NCBI RefSeq assembly: GCF_051414035.1 | Contig: NZ_JBLKNW010000002.1 | Span: 1 to 64,000, forward strand | DNA: 64,000 bases | Reading direction: 5' to 3' | Source of the DNA: Halosimplex amylolyticum | GTDB taxonomy: Archaea > Halobacteriota > Halobacteria > Halobacteriales > Haloarculaceae | Shown here: positions 8,315 through 16,536 of the stretch, in pieces | Layout: each line of letters begins with the position of its first letter | How positions within the stretch are numbered: the first letter of the stretch is position 1 | Made by a program: the position numbers and the translations under genes | Notes under the pieces: generated by a model | What the model saw: only the letters and a program-made list of their open reading frames with translations | What the model was told of the DNA's origin: nothing | Databases searched by the model: none

Positions 8315-9049
8315 CTACTTCTCTTTTCCGTTCGCGCCGTTACCGCCACCGTTGTTGCCGCCGTTCCCCTTGTTGTCGTCCGCGCTCCCGTCGTCCCCGT
8401 CGCCGCCGGCGTGGTCCGGCGGGCCCTGCGTCTCGTTGCCGCTCTCGTTCCCGCCGGCGTGGGCCGGTGGGCCCTGCGTCTTGTTCTCGGTCTCGTTGTT
8501 TCCGGCGTGGTCCGGCGGGCCCTGTGTCTTGTTTCCGGGGCCCGCGTGCTCCGGCGGTCCGCTGCCGTTACCGGGGTTGTTGGCCGTGACCCAGGCCGCG
8601 ATCGCGAGTCCGCGCGGCCCCTCGGTCTCGTTCAGGCCGGAGATGAAGTCCGTCACCCGCAGGCCGAACGGCGTCGCGGTCTCGTTACCGGTCTCGTTCC
8701 AGCCGGCCGTCAGTTCGGCCTCGGTGGTCGCCGTGAGGTTGTCGAACGACGCCGTGACCGACACGCTCACCGTCTCGTTCGGCGTCGGGAGGGTGACCGT
8801 CCCGTTCGCGTCCGTCTCGTAGTCCCCGTCGCCGGCGTACGTGACGTTCTCGGTCAGCGTCGTCACGTTCACCGACGCGTTCTCGACCGCCGTGCTGTTC
8901 CCGTCCGTGACTGTCACCGTGACGTCGTCACCCTGTGTGACGTCGAGGTCCAGCGAGTCGACCGACGACGTCGTCGCCCCCATCGCTGGTGCCGCCACGG
9001 AGACGACCATCAGTGCCGCCAGTACTATCGCCCGTGTGTGTTGACTCAT
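8315..9049 (-). CDS. Secreted protein with GPPxHAG repeats, function unknown
   Basis: A 244-residue protein with a Sec-type signal peptide (IVLAALMVVSVAAPAMGATT) and no lipobox. Residues 30-110 look like an Ig-like/CARDB-type beta domain rich in T, V and N with many N-x-S/T glycosylation sequons. The C-terminal third has four near-repeats of GPP[ED/A]HAG separated by N/E/T/K-rich linkers, ending in a disordered Gly/Asn/Asp tail that finishes GANGKEK. There is no C-terminal membrane anchor, so it is probably released or wall-associated. The region is convergent with the upstream dehydrogenase. I do not recognise the family. Confidence 0.8.
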   Translation of the reverse strand: MSQHTRAIVLAALMVVSVAAPAMGATTSSVDSLDLDVTQGDDVTVTVTDGNSTAVENASVNVTTLTENVTYAGDGDYETDANGTVTLPTPNETVSVSVTASFDNLTATTEAELTAGWNETGNETATPFGLRVTDFISGLNETEGPRGLAIAAWVTANNPGNGSGPPEHAGPGNKTQGPPDHAGNNETENKTQGPPAHAGGNESGNETQGPPDHAGGDGDDGSADDNKGNGGNNGGGNGANGKEK

Positions 9050-9373
9050 ACGTCACTACTCCACAACTGGAGACCACTTAGTTGCCGGTTACCCCTAGAT
9101 CGGTTTTCGCCGAATTAACCCGGATTTTCCGTCTGTAAACTATCTACCCGGACGTTCTCTCCCGTGAGAACGACTGTTCGGGACGGCGACGAGACGATTC
9201 GGGACGGTCGCGAGTCGCCGCACAGGCGATCGACCGTCGCCCTCGGCCCGCTGGCGGACCGGCGTCGAGTCCCGCTCCTGAGACCGCACCGGGGCCGCAC
9301 CCAGTGCCTCTTGCACGCGCAGGGGCCACTTTTAGCCGATTCGTGGGAGAAACGCGCGAACAGATATCGTATC
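9050..9373. other. 324-bp gap between divergent genes
   Basis: This holds the divergent promoters of the secreted repeat protein and the second alcohol dehydrogenase. A TTTTAG-type box lies at 9330-9336. Translations across the region in all frames look basic and low-quality, and I see no gene or RNA. Confidence 0.5.
9330..9336 (+). promoter_or_regulatory. Candidate TATA box upstream of the uORF/alcohol dehydrogenase unit
   Basis: CTTTTAG is centred 40 bases before the ATG of the small upstream ORF at 9374 and about 105 bases before the dehydrogenase ATG. The predicted mRNA would start near 9360 and carry both. Confidence 0.4.
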
Positions 9374-9442
9374 ATGAACCCCACTCCAGCGAACGAGTCC
9401 CCCGACCCGCGGCGAACGGACGCTGACGGGAGCGAGCGATGA
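9374..9442 (+). CDS. Possible 22-codon leader ORF overlapping the dehydrogenase start
   Basis: It starts at the first ATG after the candidate TATA box and encodes MNPTPANESPDPRRTDADG plus three residues. Its TGA overlaps the ATG of the dehydrogenase in an ATGA arrangement. The composition is acidic and polar like haloarchaeal proteins. It may be a translated leader coupled to the downstream gene, or chance. No family is recognised. Confidence 0.3.
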   Translation: MNPTPANESPDPRRTDADGSER

Positions 9443-10608
9443 GAGCGCTCACGTGGCACGGGGAACAGGACATCCGCGTGCAGGACGTCCCGCGACCGGA
9501 GATCGTCAATCCGAACGACGCGGTGATCGAGATCACCGCCACCGCGATCTGCGGCTCGGACCTCCACCCCTACAACGACAACATCCCGGGGATGCGCGAG
9601 GGCGACGTCATGGGGCACGAGCCGATGGGCGAAGTGGTCGAGGTAGGGCCCGAGGTAACGACGCTCGACGAAGGCGACCGGGTCGTCGTCCCGTTCACGA
9701 TCAGTTGCGGGGAGTGCTGGTTCTGCCAGCGCGAACTGTACTCGCTCTGTGACAACTCGAATCCCAACGCCGAGATGGCGCGGGAGGTGATGGGTCAGTC
9801 GCCCGCGGGACTGTTCGGCTACACGCACCTCCTCGGCGGATACGCCGGCGGCCAGGCCGAGTACCTGCGGGTCCCCTACGCCGACGTCGGACCCGTGAAG
9901 ATCGAGTCCGACCTCCCCGACGAGCAGGTGCTGTTCCTCTCGGACGTCTTCCCGACGGGGTACATGGCCGCCGAGAACGCCCACATCGAGGACGGCGACA
10001 CGGTCGCGGTCTGGGGCTGCGGTCCGGTCGGGCAGTTCACCGTCCAGAGCGCGCAGATGCTCGGCGCCGACCGCGTGATCGCCATCGACCGCGTGCCCGA
10101 GCGCCTGGACATGGCCCGCGACCACGGCGACGCGGAGACCGTCCACTTCGAGGAGGAGGACGTCTACGATACGCTGATGGCGATGACCGGCGACCGCGGG
10201 CCGGACGCCTGCATCGACGCCGTCGGGACGGAGGCCCACGGCACGGGCCTGGCCGGCGTGACCGACCGCGCGAAACAGGAGGTCGGACTGGAGAGCGACC
10301 GTCCGCACGTCCTCCGCGAGGCGATCAAGTGCTGCCGCAAGGGCGGCACGCTGTCGGTCCCCGGCGTCTACACCGGCGACGTCGACGGCATCCCGTTCGG
10401 GTCGCTGATGAACAAGGCGCTGACCGTCGAGACCGGCCAGACGCACGTCCAGCGCTACCTCGACCCGCTCCTCGAGACGATCGAGGACGGCGAGATCGAC
10501 CCGTCGTTCGTCGTCACCCACGAGGAACCGCTGGAGAAGGGCCCGGAGATGTATCGGACGTTCAACGACAAGGACGACGGCTGCGTCAAGGTCGTGCTGA
10601 CGCCCTGA
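9439..10608 (+). CDS. Zinc-dependent dehydrogenase, formaldehyde-dehydrogenase-like MDR
   Basis: A 389-residue medium-chain dehydrogenase. The catalytic zinc site is ICGSDLHPYN (Cys near 38) with GHEPMGEVVEVG; the structural zinc lobe CGECWFCQRELYSLCD has all four cysteines. The Rossmann loop is WGCGPVGQFTVQ. An insertion near residues 245-260 and the general layout (GYTHLLGGYAGGQAEYLRVP) match the glutathione-independent formaldehyde dehydrogenase-like branch, as distinct from simple ethanol dehydrogenases. The in vivo substrate is not known. The start overlaps the stop of a small upstream ORF. A convergent deaminase gene follows. Confidence 0.92.
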   Translation: MRALTWHGEQDIRVQDVPRPEIVNPNDAVIEITATAICGSDLHPYNDNIPGMREGDVMGHEPMGEVVEVGPEVTTLDEGDRVVVPFTISCGECWFCQRELYSLCDNSNPNAEMAREVMGQSPAGLFGYTHLLGGYAGGQAEYLRVPYADVGPVKIESDLPDEQVLFLSDVFPTGYMAAENAHIEDGDTVAVWGCGPVGQFTVQSAQMLGADRVIAIDRVPERLDMARDHGDAETVHFEEEDVYDTLMAMTGDRGPDACIDAVGTEAHGTGLAGVTDRAKQEVGLESDRPHVLREAIKCCRKGGTLSVPGVYTGDVDGIPFGSLMNKALTVETGQTHVQRYLDPLLETIEDGEIDPSFVVTHEEPLEKGPEMYRTFNDKDDGCVKVVLTP

Positions 10609-10651
10609 GGCCGGGAGGGTCCGGCGGTCGGGTCGCCCCGCCCCACCGCGG

Positions 10652-11956
10652 TCAGTCGCCGCTCTCCGCGCGGTCGATCAGGTCCCGCGCGTGCTCGCTC
10701 GCCCGTTCGCGCACTGCGGCCTCGTCCAGCGTCAGGACCTCGCGGTCGCGCAGCAGCACCTCGCCGTCACAGACCGTGTGGCGCACGTCGCTCCCGCGGA
10801 CGGCGTAGGCGAGGTGGCTGACGAGGTCGTGAGCGGGCGTGAGGTGCGGCGCGTCCAGATCGATCACGGCCAGGTCGGCGTTCGCGCCGGCATCGATCCG
10901 CCCGCTGTCGAAGCCCAGCAGTTCCGCGCTCCCCCGCGTGACCATCTCGACGACCGCCTCGGCGGGGACGGCACTGGCGTCTTCGGCCGCCAACTTGCCG
11001 ATCATCGCCGCGTCGCGCACCTCGTCGAACGCGTCGAGGTCGTTGTTCGACGCGGCACCGTCGGTGCCGATCCCGACCGTCACGCCCGCGTCGCGGAGTC
11101 GCTGGACCGGCGCCATCCCGCTCGCGAGTTTCATGTTCGAGGCCGGGCAATGGGCCACGCCGGTGCCGCGCTCGGCGAGGAGTTCGATCTCCGTCTCGTC
11201 GACGTGGACGCCGTGGGCGACGTAGGTGTCCTCGGTCAGCAGGCCCAGGTCGTCGGCGTATTCCAGGGGTCGGACGCCGTGTTCGTCGACGATGGGGTCG
11301 ACCTCGTTCTCGGTCTCGTTGGCGTGGAAGTGGATCGCGAGATCCGCGTCGCGGGCCTTCGGGACGAACTCGCGGAGGTACTCCTCGCCCACGGTCGTCA
11401 GCGAGTGGGGCTGGAACGTCGTCGCGATCCGCCCGTCGGCGGCGCCGTCGAGGTCTTTCGCCACGTCGAGGCTCTGCTGGAGGTCGGCGCGGGCCGCCTC
11501 GTCGTCCTTGCCGACGGTGACGGCCGTGTGGCCGAGGACGGCACGGACGCCGGCGCGTTCGACCGCATCGCCGATGCGGTCGACGTGAAAGTACATGTCC
11601 GAGAGGGCGGTCGTCCCCGACTTGATCATCTCGACCAGACCGAGTTCGGCGCCGACCTCGACGTCGTCGCCCGTGAGTTCGGCCTCGACCGGCCAGACGT
11701 CCTCCTGGAGCCACGCGTCGAGCGGTTTGTCGTCGGCGTACCCCCGCAGGAGCGTCATCGCGACGTGGGTGTGGGCGTTCACGAGTCCCGGGACGACGAG
11801 CCCGTCGCTCGCGTCGAGCGATTCGTCTGCGTTTAGCGCTCCGGGCTCGGCCACGTCGACGATGTCGCCGCTCTCCTGGTCGACGAGCACGTCCGCCCGT
11901 TCGACCGTGAAATCGGGTCGCAGTACCTGACCGCCTGCAACGAGGAGGTCGCTCAT
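10652..11956 (-). CDS. Amidohydrolase of the MTA/SAH/5'-deoxyadenosine deaminase family
   Basis: A 434-residue metal-dependent hydrolase. Zinc ligands are visible: HTHVAM near residue 63 (NAHTH), HFHANET near 213, the conserved His in VAHGVHVDE near 242 and GTDGAASNN near 294. This motif set is that of the MtaD/DadD deaminases, which remove the amino group of 5'-methylthioadenosine, S-adenosylhomocysteine or 5'-deoxyadenosine in nucleoside salvage after SAM-dependent reactions. Which substrate is preferred cannot be read from sequence. I start at MSDLLVAGGQ because the in-frame sequence upstream is Arg/Pro-rich and uncharacteristic. A neighbouring MFS gene points the same way but is separated by about 105 bases. 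Confidence 0.9.
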   Translation of the reverse strand: MSDLLVAGGQVLRPDFTVERADVLVDQESGDIVDVAEPGALNADESLDASDGLVVPGLVNAHTHVAMTLLRGYADDKPLDAWLQEDVWPVEAELTGDDVEVGAELGLVEMIKSGTTALSDMYFHVDRIGDAVERAGVRAVLGHTAVTVGKDDEAARADLQQSLDVAKDLDGAADGRIATTFQPHSLTTVGEEYLREFVPKARDADLAIHFHANETENEVDPIVDEHGVRPLEYADDLGLLTEDTYVAHGVHVDETEIELLAERGTGVAHCPASNMKLASGMAPVQRLRDAGVTVGIGTDGAASNNDLDAFDEVRDAAMIGKLAAEDASAVPAEAVVEMVTRGSAELLGFDSGRIDAGANADLAVIDLDAPHLTPAHDLVSHLAYAVRGSDVRHTVCDGEVLLRDREVLTLDEAAVRERASEHARDLIDRAESGD

Positions 11957-12062
11957 GACCCGGGGTTGGCACGGTGGGTGCCTGAATCTACTCCTTCGTG
12001 GCGAGGCCGGCGCCCCGTTCGGCGACGGCCGTGGCGATCGGTTTCGCTGACGGTCGCGGCGT

Positions 12063-13241
12063 CTACGTCGGCGCACCTCGCCTGGCCTGATACACGCGGG
12101 TCACGCCGCCGACGACGAGCATCCCGACGAGGAACACCGGCAGGACACCCAGGGCGGCACGGATCCCGACCCGTTCGGCGAGCACGCCGATCAGCGGTGG
12201 GACGAGTGCGATGCCCACGTAGCCCGCGCTGGTCGCGATGGCGTTGACGGGGCCGCTGAACTCCGGTGCGGCGTTCATCCCGAACGCCGACAGCGTGGGG
12301 AACGTCGCCGAGACCACCAGTCCGAGGGCGAAGACGGCGACGAACAGCCAGCGGCCGGTGGCGAGGAAGACGGTCGCGAACAACACCGGCAGAGCCAGCG
12401 TCGCCGTCACGAGCACCAGGTCGAGCGTCCGGCCCGTGCGGTCGGTGAGGAAGCTGTAGGTGAACCGGGCGGGGACGTACGCCGCGAGGAACGTCGAGAG
12501 GACGAGGTTCGCCTCCGCGGCGGGGAGTTGCTGGGCGGCGAAGTAGGGGAGCCAGGTGAACAGCGACCCCTCGATACCGCCGTTGAACACGAGCACGCCA
12601 GTCATCCCGGCCACGGCCGGCTTGCGGACCACCGTCGCGAGTTCGTCGAGGGTGAGTTCGCGCTCGGTCTGGACGGACGCGGGGAGGTCGAGGCGGACGA
12701 GCAGTGCCGTCGAGACGACGAAGCCGACGCCGACGACGGCGTAGGCGTAGCGCCAGCTGCCGGCCGCGAGCGCCGCGGTGACGACCAGCGGCCCGGCGGC
12801 CGCGCCGGCCGCCCAGACGAGCGCGTAGCGGTTGAAGATGCGCGCTCGCCCGTCGGGGTAGAGGTGCCCCAGCACCGCCCGGTCGAGCGCGCGGAAGGGG
12901 CCGGTCGCGACGCCGCGGACGAACAGCGCCCCGAGGAAGAGCAGGAAGACCGGCGCAGCCCCGGTGAGGAAGGCGCTCACGGCGACGACGGCGGCGCTGG
13001 CCAACAGCGCCCTGTGGATGTCGATGCGACCGGCGACGAAGCCGACGACCAGCACCGAGCCGACGAACCCCAGCGTGCCGGCGGTGGCGACCAGTCCCAG
13101 CAGTCCCTGTGACACGTCGAACGTGCGCTCGACGCTCGGGAGGATCGCGCCGCGCAGCTGAAACCCGACGGCTTCGGTCGTGACGAACGCGAAGATGGCG
13201 ACGGTCCAGAGCAGGCGCTCGCGTCGCGACGTGTCAGCCAC
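12063..13241 (-). CDS. MFS transporter
   Basis: A 392-residue integral membrane protein with about twelve hydrophobic segments. The first half carries the MFS motif-A-like loop GFVAGRIDIHRAL between TM2 and TM3 and motif GPFRALDRAVLGHLYP near TM4. The second half repeats the pattern (YSFLTDRTGRTLDL). No substrate can be inferred; drug efflux or small organic-anion transport are typical for such 12-TM carriers. It lies upstream of the deaminase gene on the same strand and could be co-expressed, hinting at a nucleoside-related substrate, but that is only a guess. Confidence 0.88.
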   Translation of the reverse strand: MADTSRRERLLWTVAIFAFVTTEAVGFQLRGAILPSVERTFDVSQGLLGLVATAGTLGFVGSVLVVGFVAGRIDIHRALLASAAVVAVSAFLTGAAPVFLLFLGALFVRGVATGPFRALDRAVLGHLYPDGRARIFNRYALVWAAGAAAGPLVVTAALAAGSWRYAYAVVGVGFVVSTALLVRLDLPASVQTERELTLDELATVVRKPAVAGMTGVLVFNGGIEGSLFTWLPYFAAQQLPAAEANLVLSTFLAAYVPARFTYSFLTDRTGRTLDLVLVTATLALPVLFATVFLATGRWLFVAVFALGLVVSATFPTLSAFGMNAAPEFSGPVNAIATSAGYVGIALVPPLIGVLAERVGIRAALGVLPVFLVGMLVVGGVTRVYQARRGAPT

Positions 13242-13420
13242 GGTAGGCCTCCGGGCTGGCTCCGTTCGACTGACGCTCCCGTCTCGACCGCTGTCCGGTC
13301 GTCCGGCTCACTCGTCAACTCTGACGGACCAGGAGACCAAAACCTCCCGCCCGCCGGCGACTCTCTCCGAGACCGCAGGTGCGGGGCGTGACCGGCTCAC
13401 ACCCCGACGCTGGAACGCAC

Positions 13421-13428
13421 GACTTTTC
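13421..13428 (+). promoter_or_regulatory. TATA-like box of the radical SAM gene
   Basis: GACTTTTC is centred about 29 bases upstream of the ATG at 13454. Confidence 0.4.
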
Positions 13429-13453
13429 CCGCTCGGACGGATAGGACGAGTCG

Positions 13454-14491
13454 ATGATATCCGAGGGCTGCGAACAGTGCGCCAAAGGCGGCAAGCTGGT
13501 GCTGTTCGTGTACGGCTACTGCGACCAGCGCGACTGTTTCTACTGCCCCCTCGGCGAGAACCGCAAGAACGTCGAACAGGTCTACGCCAACGAGCGCCCC
13601 GTCGAGTCCGACTCTGACGTGCTCGAAGAGGCCGAGCGCATGGACGCCCTCGGCGCCTCGGTCACCGGCGGCGAGCCCCAGGAGGCGATGGGCCGCACGA
13701 CCCGCTATCTCTCGCTGCTGAAAGACGAATACGGCGAGGACTTCCACACGCACCTCTACACCGGGATCACCGGCGGCCGCGAGAACATGCGCCGCCTCTC
13801 GGAGGCCGGCCTCGACGAGATCCGCTTCCACCCGCCCTACGAGCAGTGGGGCGATCTACACGGTACCGAGTGGGAGGAGATCCTCTACGTCGCCCGCGAG
13901 GAGGGCCTGACGCCCGCCTTCGAGATCCCGGGCATCCGCCCGGAACAGGAGTTCATCGACTTCCTGGACGAGGGCGCCGCCGATTTCTGTAACATCAACG
14001 AGTTCGAGATGTCCGACGGGAACTACCGCCGGATGCAGGAGGAGGGCTTCGAACTGCGCGACGAGCACATGAGTGCCGTCGACAGCCCGCGCGAGGAGAT
14101 CCTCGACGAGATGGGCGACCACGAGAAGGTGTACTTCTGCACGAGCGTCTTCAAGGACGCCGCCCAGCACCGCCGCCGGCTCAAGCGGATGGCCCGCAGC
14201 CTGCGCCGGCCGTTCGATGAGATCACCGACGACGGAACCCTCGTCTACGGGAAGACGTGGGCCGAACCCGAGCGCTTCGAGGCCCTCGGCGTCCCCGAGG
14301 AGTTCTACACGGCGAAGTCCAACCACGTCGAGGTGGCCTGGTGGCTCCTCGAAGAGATGGTCGAGGACGGCGACGTCGAGAAGGGCGAAATCGTCGAGCA
14401 GTACCCGACCTACGACGGGACTGTGGTGGAACGGACGCCGCTGTCCGGGAGCAGCAGTGCTGACGGCGGCCAGAGTGCGGCTGGCGACTGA
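13454..14491 (+). CDS. Radical SAM protein, COG2108 type (PFL-activase-related), unknown substrate
   Basis: A 345-residue protein. The likely iron-sulfur site is C23, C28 and C31 in YGYCDQRDCFYC, a CX4CX2C spacing instead of the standard CX3CX2C; an extra CEQC pair lies at residues 6-9. A GGEP SAM-binding motif follows (SVTGGEPQEA) and the core continues with LYTGITGGRENMRRL and FEIPGIRPEQEF. This pattern matches the archaeal group described as related to pyruvate formate-lyase activating enzyme, whose reaction is not known. The C-terminus ends in a Ser/Gly/Ala tail, a copy of which recurs downstream of the stop codon (see the direct repeat entry). It stands alone as a transcription unit. Confidence 0.88.
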   Translation: MISEGCEQCAKGGKLVLFVYGYCDQRDCFYCPLGENRKNVEQVYANERPVESDSDVLEEAERMDALGASVTGGEPQEAMGRTTRYLSLLKDEYGEDFHTHLYTGITGGRENMRRLSEAGLDEIRFHPPYEQWGDLHGTEWEEILYVAREEGLTPAFEIPGIRPEQEFIDFLDEGAADFCNINEFEMSDGNYRRMQEEGFELRDEHMSAVDSPREEILDEMGDHEKVYFCTSVFKDAAQHRRRLKRMARSLRRPFDEITDDGTLVYGKTWAEPERFEALGVPEEFYTAKSNHVEVAWWLLEEMVEDGDVEKGEIVEQYPTYDGTVVERTPLSGSSSADGGQSAAGD

Positions 14492-14575
14492 GATTCTGTC
14501 CGGCGCCGACGGCGCCGGTTCTCCGGACGCGACTGAAAGGAGCGTCCGGCTTTTTCGCCCACGTTTTTCGAGGAG
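14418..14575 (+). repeat. Direct repeat copy 1: 3' end of the radical SAM gene plus trailer
   Basis: It covers the last 24 codons of the radical SAM gene (VVERTPLS...AAGD), the stop codon and the trailer with GTCCGGCGCC...GGCGCCGGTT and two T-runs. A diverged copy begins 213 bases further on. Confidence 0.75.
14553..14570 (+). terminator. Candidate T-rich terminator of the radical SAM gene
   Basis: Two runs of five T (14553-14557 and 14566-14570) follow the stop codon within about 80 bases and lie beside a GC-rich inverted repeat. Oligo-T stretches are typical archaeal termination sites. The same pair of T-runs recurs in repeat copy 2. Confidence 0.45.
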
Positions 14576-14630
14576 TCCTCCCGCAGCGAGCGAAGCGAGC
14601 GAGGAAGGGCGACGAGAAAAAGGTGGGACT

Positions 14631-14795
14631 GGGAATGTGGTGGAACGGACGCCGCTGTCTAGTAGCGACGGGAGCGACGGTGAAACCGGTCGGACGGCGG
14701 CCGGCGACTGATTCTGTCCGGCGCCGGCGGCGCCGGTTCACCGGACGCGAGCGAACGCAGTGAGCGAGTCGTCCGGCTTTTTCACCCATGTTTTT
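14631..14795 (+). repeat. Direct repeat copy 2: out-of-frame copy of the radical SAM gene tail
   Basis: It repeats GTGGTGGAACGGACGCCGCT exactly, then a diverged Ser/Gly/Ala tail that would again end AAGD-stop, then the same GC-rich and T-rich trailer. The copied frame is not in phase with the gene and no start codon precedes it, so it is a noncoding remnant of tandem duplication. Confidence 0.7.
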
Positions 14796-14913
14796 GCCGG
14801 CCGGGTTCCCGCAGGGAGCGCGAGGCTCGAACGGAGTGAGTGCCTCAATGCGAACGGGGAGCGAAGCGACCCGTGAGCGAGCGTAGCGACCGAGGAAACC
14901 CGGCCGGCAAAAA
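14791..14913. repeat. Long-arm inverted repeat before the small membrane-protein gene
   Basis: The left arm at 14791-14808 (TTTTTGCCGGCCGGGTTC) and the right arm at 14895-14913 are complementary except for one bulged A. The 86-base loop is filled with GCGAGCG/GAGCGAAGCGA-type motifs that occur commonly between haloarchaeal genes. It may be a bidirectional terminator or a REP-like element. Confidence 0.65.
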
Positions 14914-14914
14914 G

Positions 14915-15157
14915 GTGGTCGCGTTGCCGCTGTTTCTCGACGCCGTCGCGCGCTTCGATCCGCCCGAGGAACCGCAGGTCCTCGAAGTGGTGAAAGTCGC
15001 GACGGCCGGGCTACTGGCGGCCGTCCAGGGGTTCGTGCTCGCCTGGAACCTCGGGCACGACGTGCCCTTCGACCTCTTCATGGCGGGCGTCGCGATCTGG
15101 ACCGTCGCGCTGGTCGGGTACTCGGTCGCGGTCGAACGGGGCTACGGCCCGGCCTGA
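14915..15157 (+). CDS. Small two-helix membrane protein, function unknown
   Basis: About 80 residues starting at a GTG (VVALPLFLDAVARFDPPEE). Two hydrophobic helices (about 28-46 and 54-72) flank a short NLGHDVPFD loop. The sequence is coherent haloarchaeal coding sequence and I believe conserved small membrane proteins of this type exist in relatives, but no function is known. In-frame sequence upstream runs into an inverted repeat, which argues against the longer ATG start at 14840. The start is the weak point. Confidence 0.65.
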   Translation: MVALPLFLDAVARFDPPEEPQVLEVVKVATAGLLAAVQGFVLAWNLGHDVPFDLFMAGVAIWTVALVGYSVAVERGYGPA

Positions 15158-15252
15158 GCGGGGGTTCGGCTCCACCGCGATGGCCCCGCGCCGGTCGCGG
15201 CGACCGCCTCCGCGATGCCAGCGTTCTTTTCAGTGGCGCGGGAAGGCGAGCC

Positions 15253-16395
15253 ATGACAGTCGCTATCGGAGTGGTGGGAGCGGGCAACCGCGGACAGGCC
15301 CACGCCGACGCGTACAGCGAGGTCGACGGCGCCGACGTGGCCGCCGTCGCCGACATCGACGAGGAAGCGGCGACCGCGCTCGCGGCCGAACACGACGCGA
15401 GCGTCTACGGTGACTTCCGGGACATGCTCGACGACGCCGACGTCGACGCGGTGAGCGTCTGCGTCCACAACAATCTCCACCGACCGGTCGCCGAGGCGGC
15501 GGCCGACGCGGGGGCGCACATCTTCACCGAGAAACCCGTGGCCGCGACCTACGCCGACGCGAAGGCGATGGCCGACGCGGCCGACGCCGCAGGCGTCGAA
15601 ATCGGCGTCCAGAACTACGAGCTGTTCTCCGCGGAGACGACGGCGGCGCGCCGCCTCGTCGACGACGGCGAACTGGGCGACCCCTACTACGCCCGCGGCG
15701 TCTTCTCGCGACGGCGCGGCCGTCCCTACGTCGACGGCTACGGCACCCCCGGCTTCGTCTCGAAGGACTCCGCCGGCGGCGGGCCCGTCATCGACATCGG
15801 GACCTACGTCCTCGGGCAGTTGCTCTACCTGCTCGGGAACGCCCCCGTCGAGCGCGTCGGCGGCGCGACGTTCGAGCGAACCGACGACGCCTACGCCGAG
15901 GAGCTGATCGGTGAGAACCGCGAGACCTACGCGACGCGGCTGGACGAATCGGGCTACGACGTGGAAGACGCGGGCGTGGGAACGGCGCACCTCGCCGACG
16001 GATCGGTCGTGGAGCTGCGGGCCGCCTGGCACATGTTCCTGCCCGACCGGCCGAGCGTGGTCGCCGGGTCGCAGGGCGGCCTGCAGCTGGACCCCTTCGA
16101 GTTCTACACGACGACCGGCGACTACGAGGCGACCGTGTCGCTGGACCTGGACGAGTACGAGCGTCGACAGGGATTGATCGCCGGCGACGGGTATCAGACC
16201 GCCGAGACGAACGACCAGTTCGCCCACTGGGTCGACACGGTCGCGGGCGAGGCCGAGGACCCGGTCCCGACCGGCGAACTGGCGCTGAACTCGATGCGCA
16301 TCATGGAGGGTATCTACCTCTCGCAGGAGGCGGGCCGCGAGCTGACTGCCGAGGAGATAGCCGAGCGCTCGGCGTCGACCGCCGTCGAGCTGTGA
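15253..16395 (+). CDS. Gfo/Idh/MocA family NAD(P)-dependent oxidoreductase
   Basis: A 380-residue enzyme. The N-terminal Rossmann fold has GVVGAGNRGQAHADAY, then the catalytic-lysine segment HIFTEKPVA (EKP motif near residue 95). The C-terminal beta-sheet domain includes GGGPVIDIGTYVLGQL, the usual GG.. D.G.H-like substrate region. Family members oxidise sugars, inositols or sugar derivatives. A TATA-like TTCTTTTC box 26 bases upstream supports the start. The neighbours do not identify the substrate; together with the ABC importer, GH43 and GH97 it suggests carbohydrate catabolism in this organism. Confidence 0.92.
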   Translation: MTVAIGVVGAGNRGQAHADAYSEVDGADVAAVADIDEEAATALAAEHDASVYGDFRDMLDDADVDAVSVCVHNNLHRPVAEAAADAGAHIFTEKPVAATYADAKAMADAADAAGVEIGVQNYELFSAETTAARRLVDDGELGDPYYARGVFSRRRGRPYVDGYGTPGFVSKDSAGGGPVIDIGTYVLGQLLYLLGNAPVERVGGATFERTDDAYAEELIGENRETYATRLDESGYDVEDAGVGTAHLADGSVVELRAAWHMFLPDRPSVVAGSQGGLQLDPFEFYTTTGDYEATVSLDLDEYERRQGLIAGDGYQTAETNDQFAHWVDTVAGEAEDPVPTGELALNSMRIMEGIYLSQEAGRELTAEEIAERSASTAVEL

Positions 16396-16536
16396 GGCGT
16401 CGTTGGACTACCGAACGTCTCGCCGTCGAGCAGCGGGGCGCTTGACGGATCCTGACGGCTCTCGGCGGTTCGTGCGACGACCGAACGGATCGATCCAGCG
16501 GTGCCCGTTCGGGCTCGGAGGTCGAAGACGCGCGTC

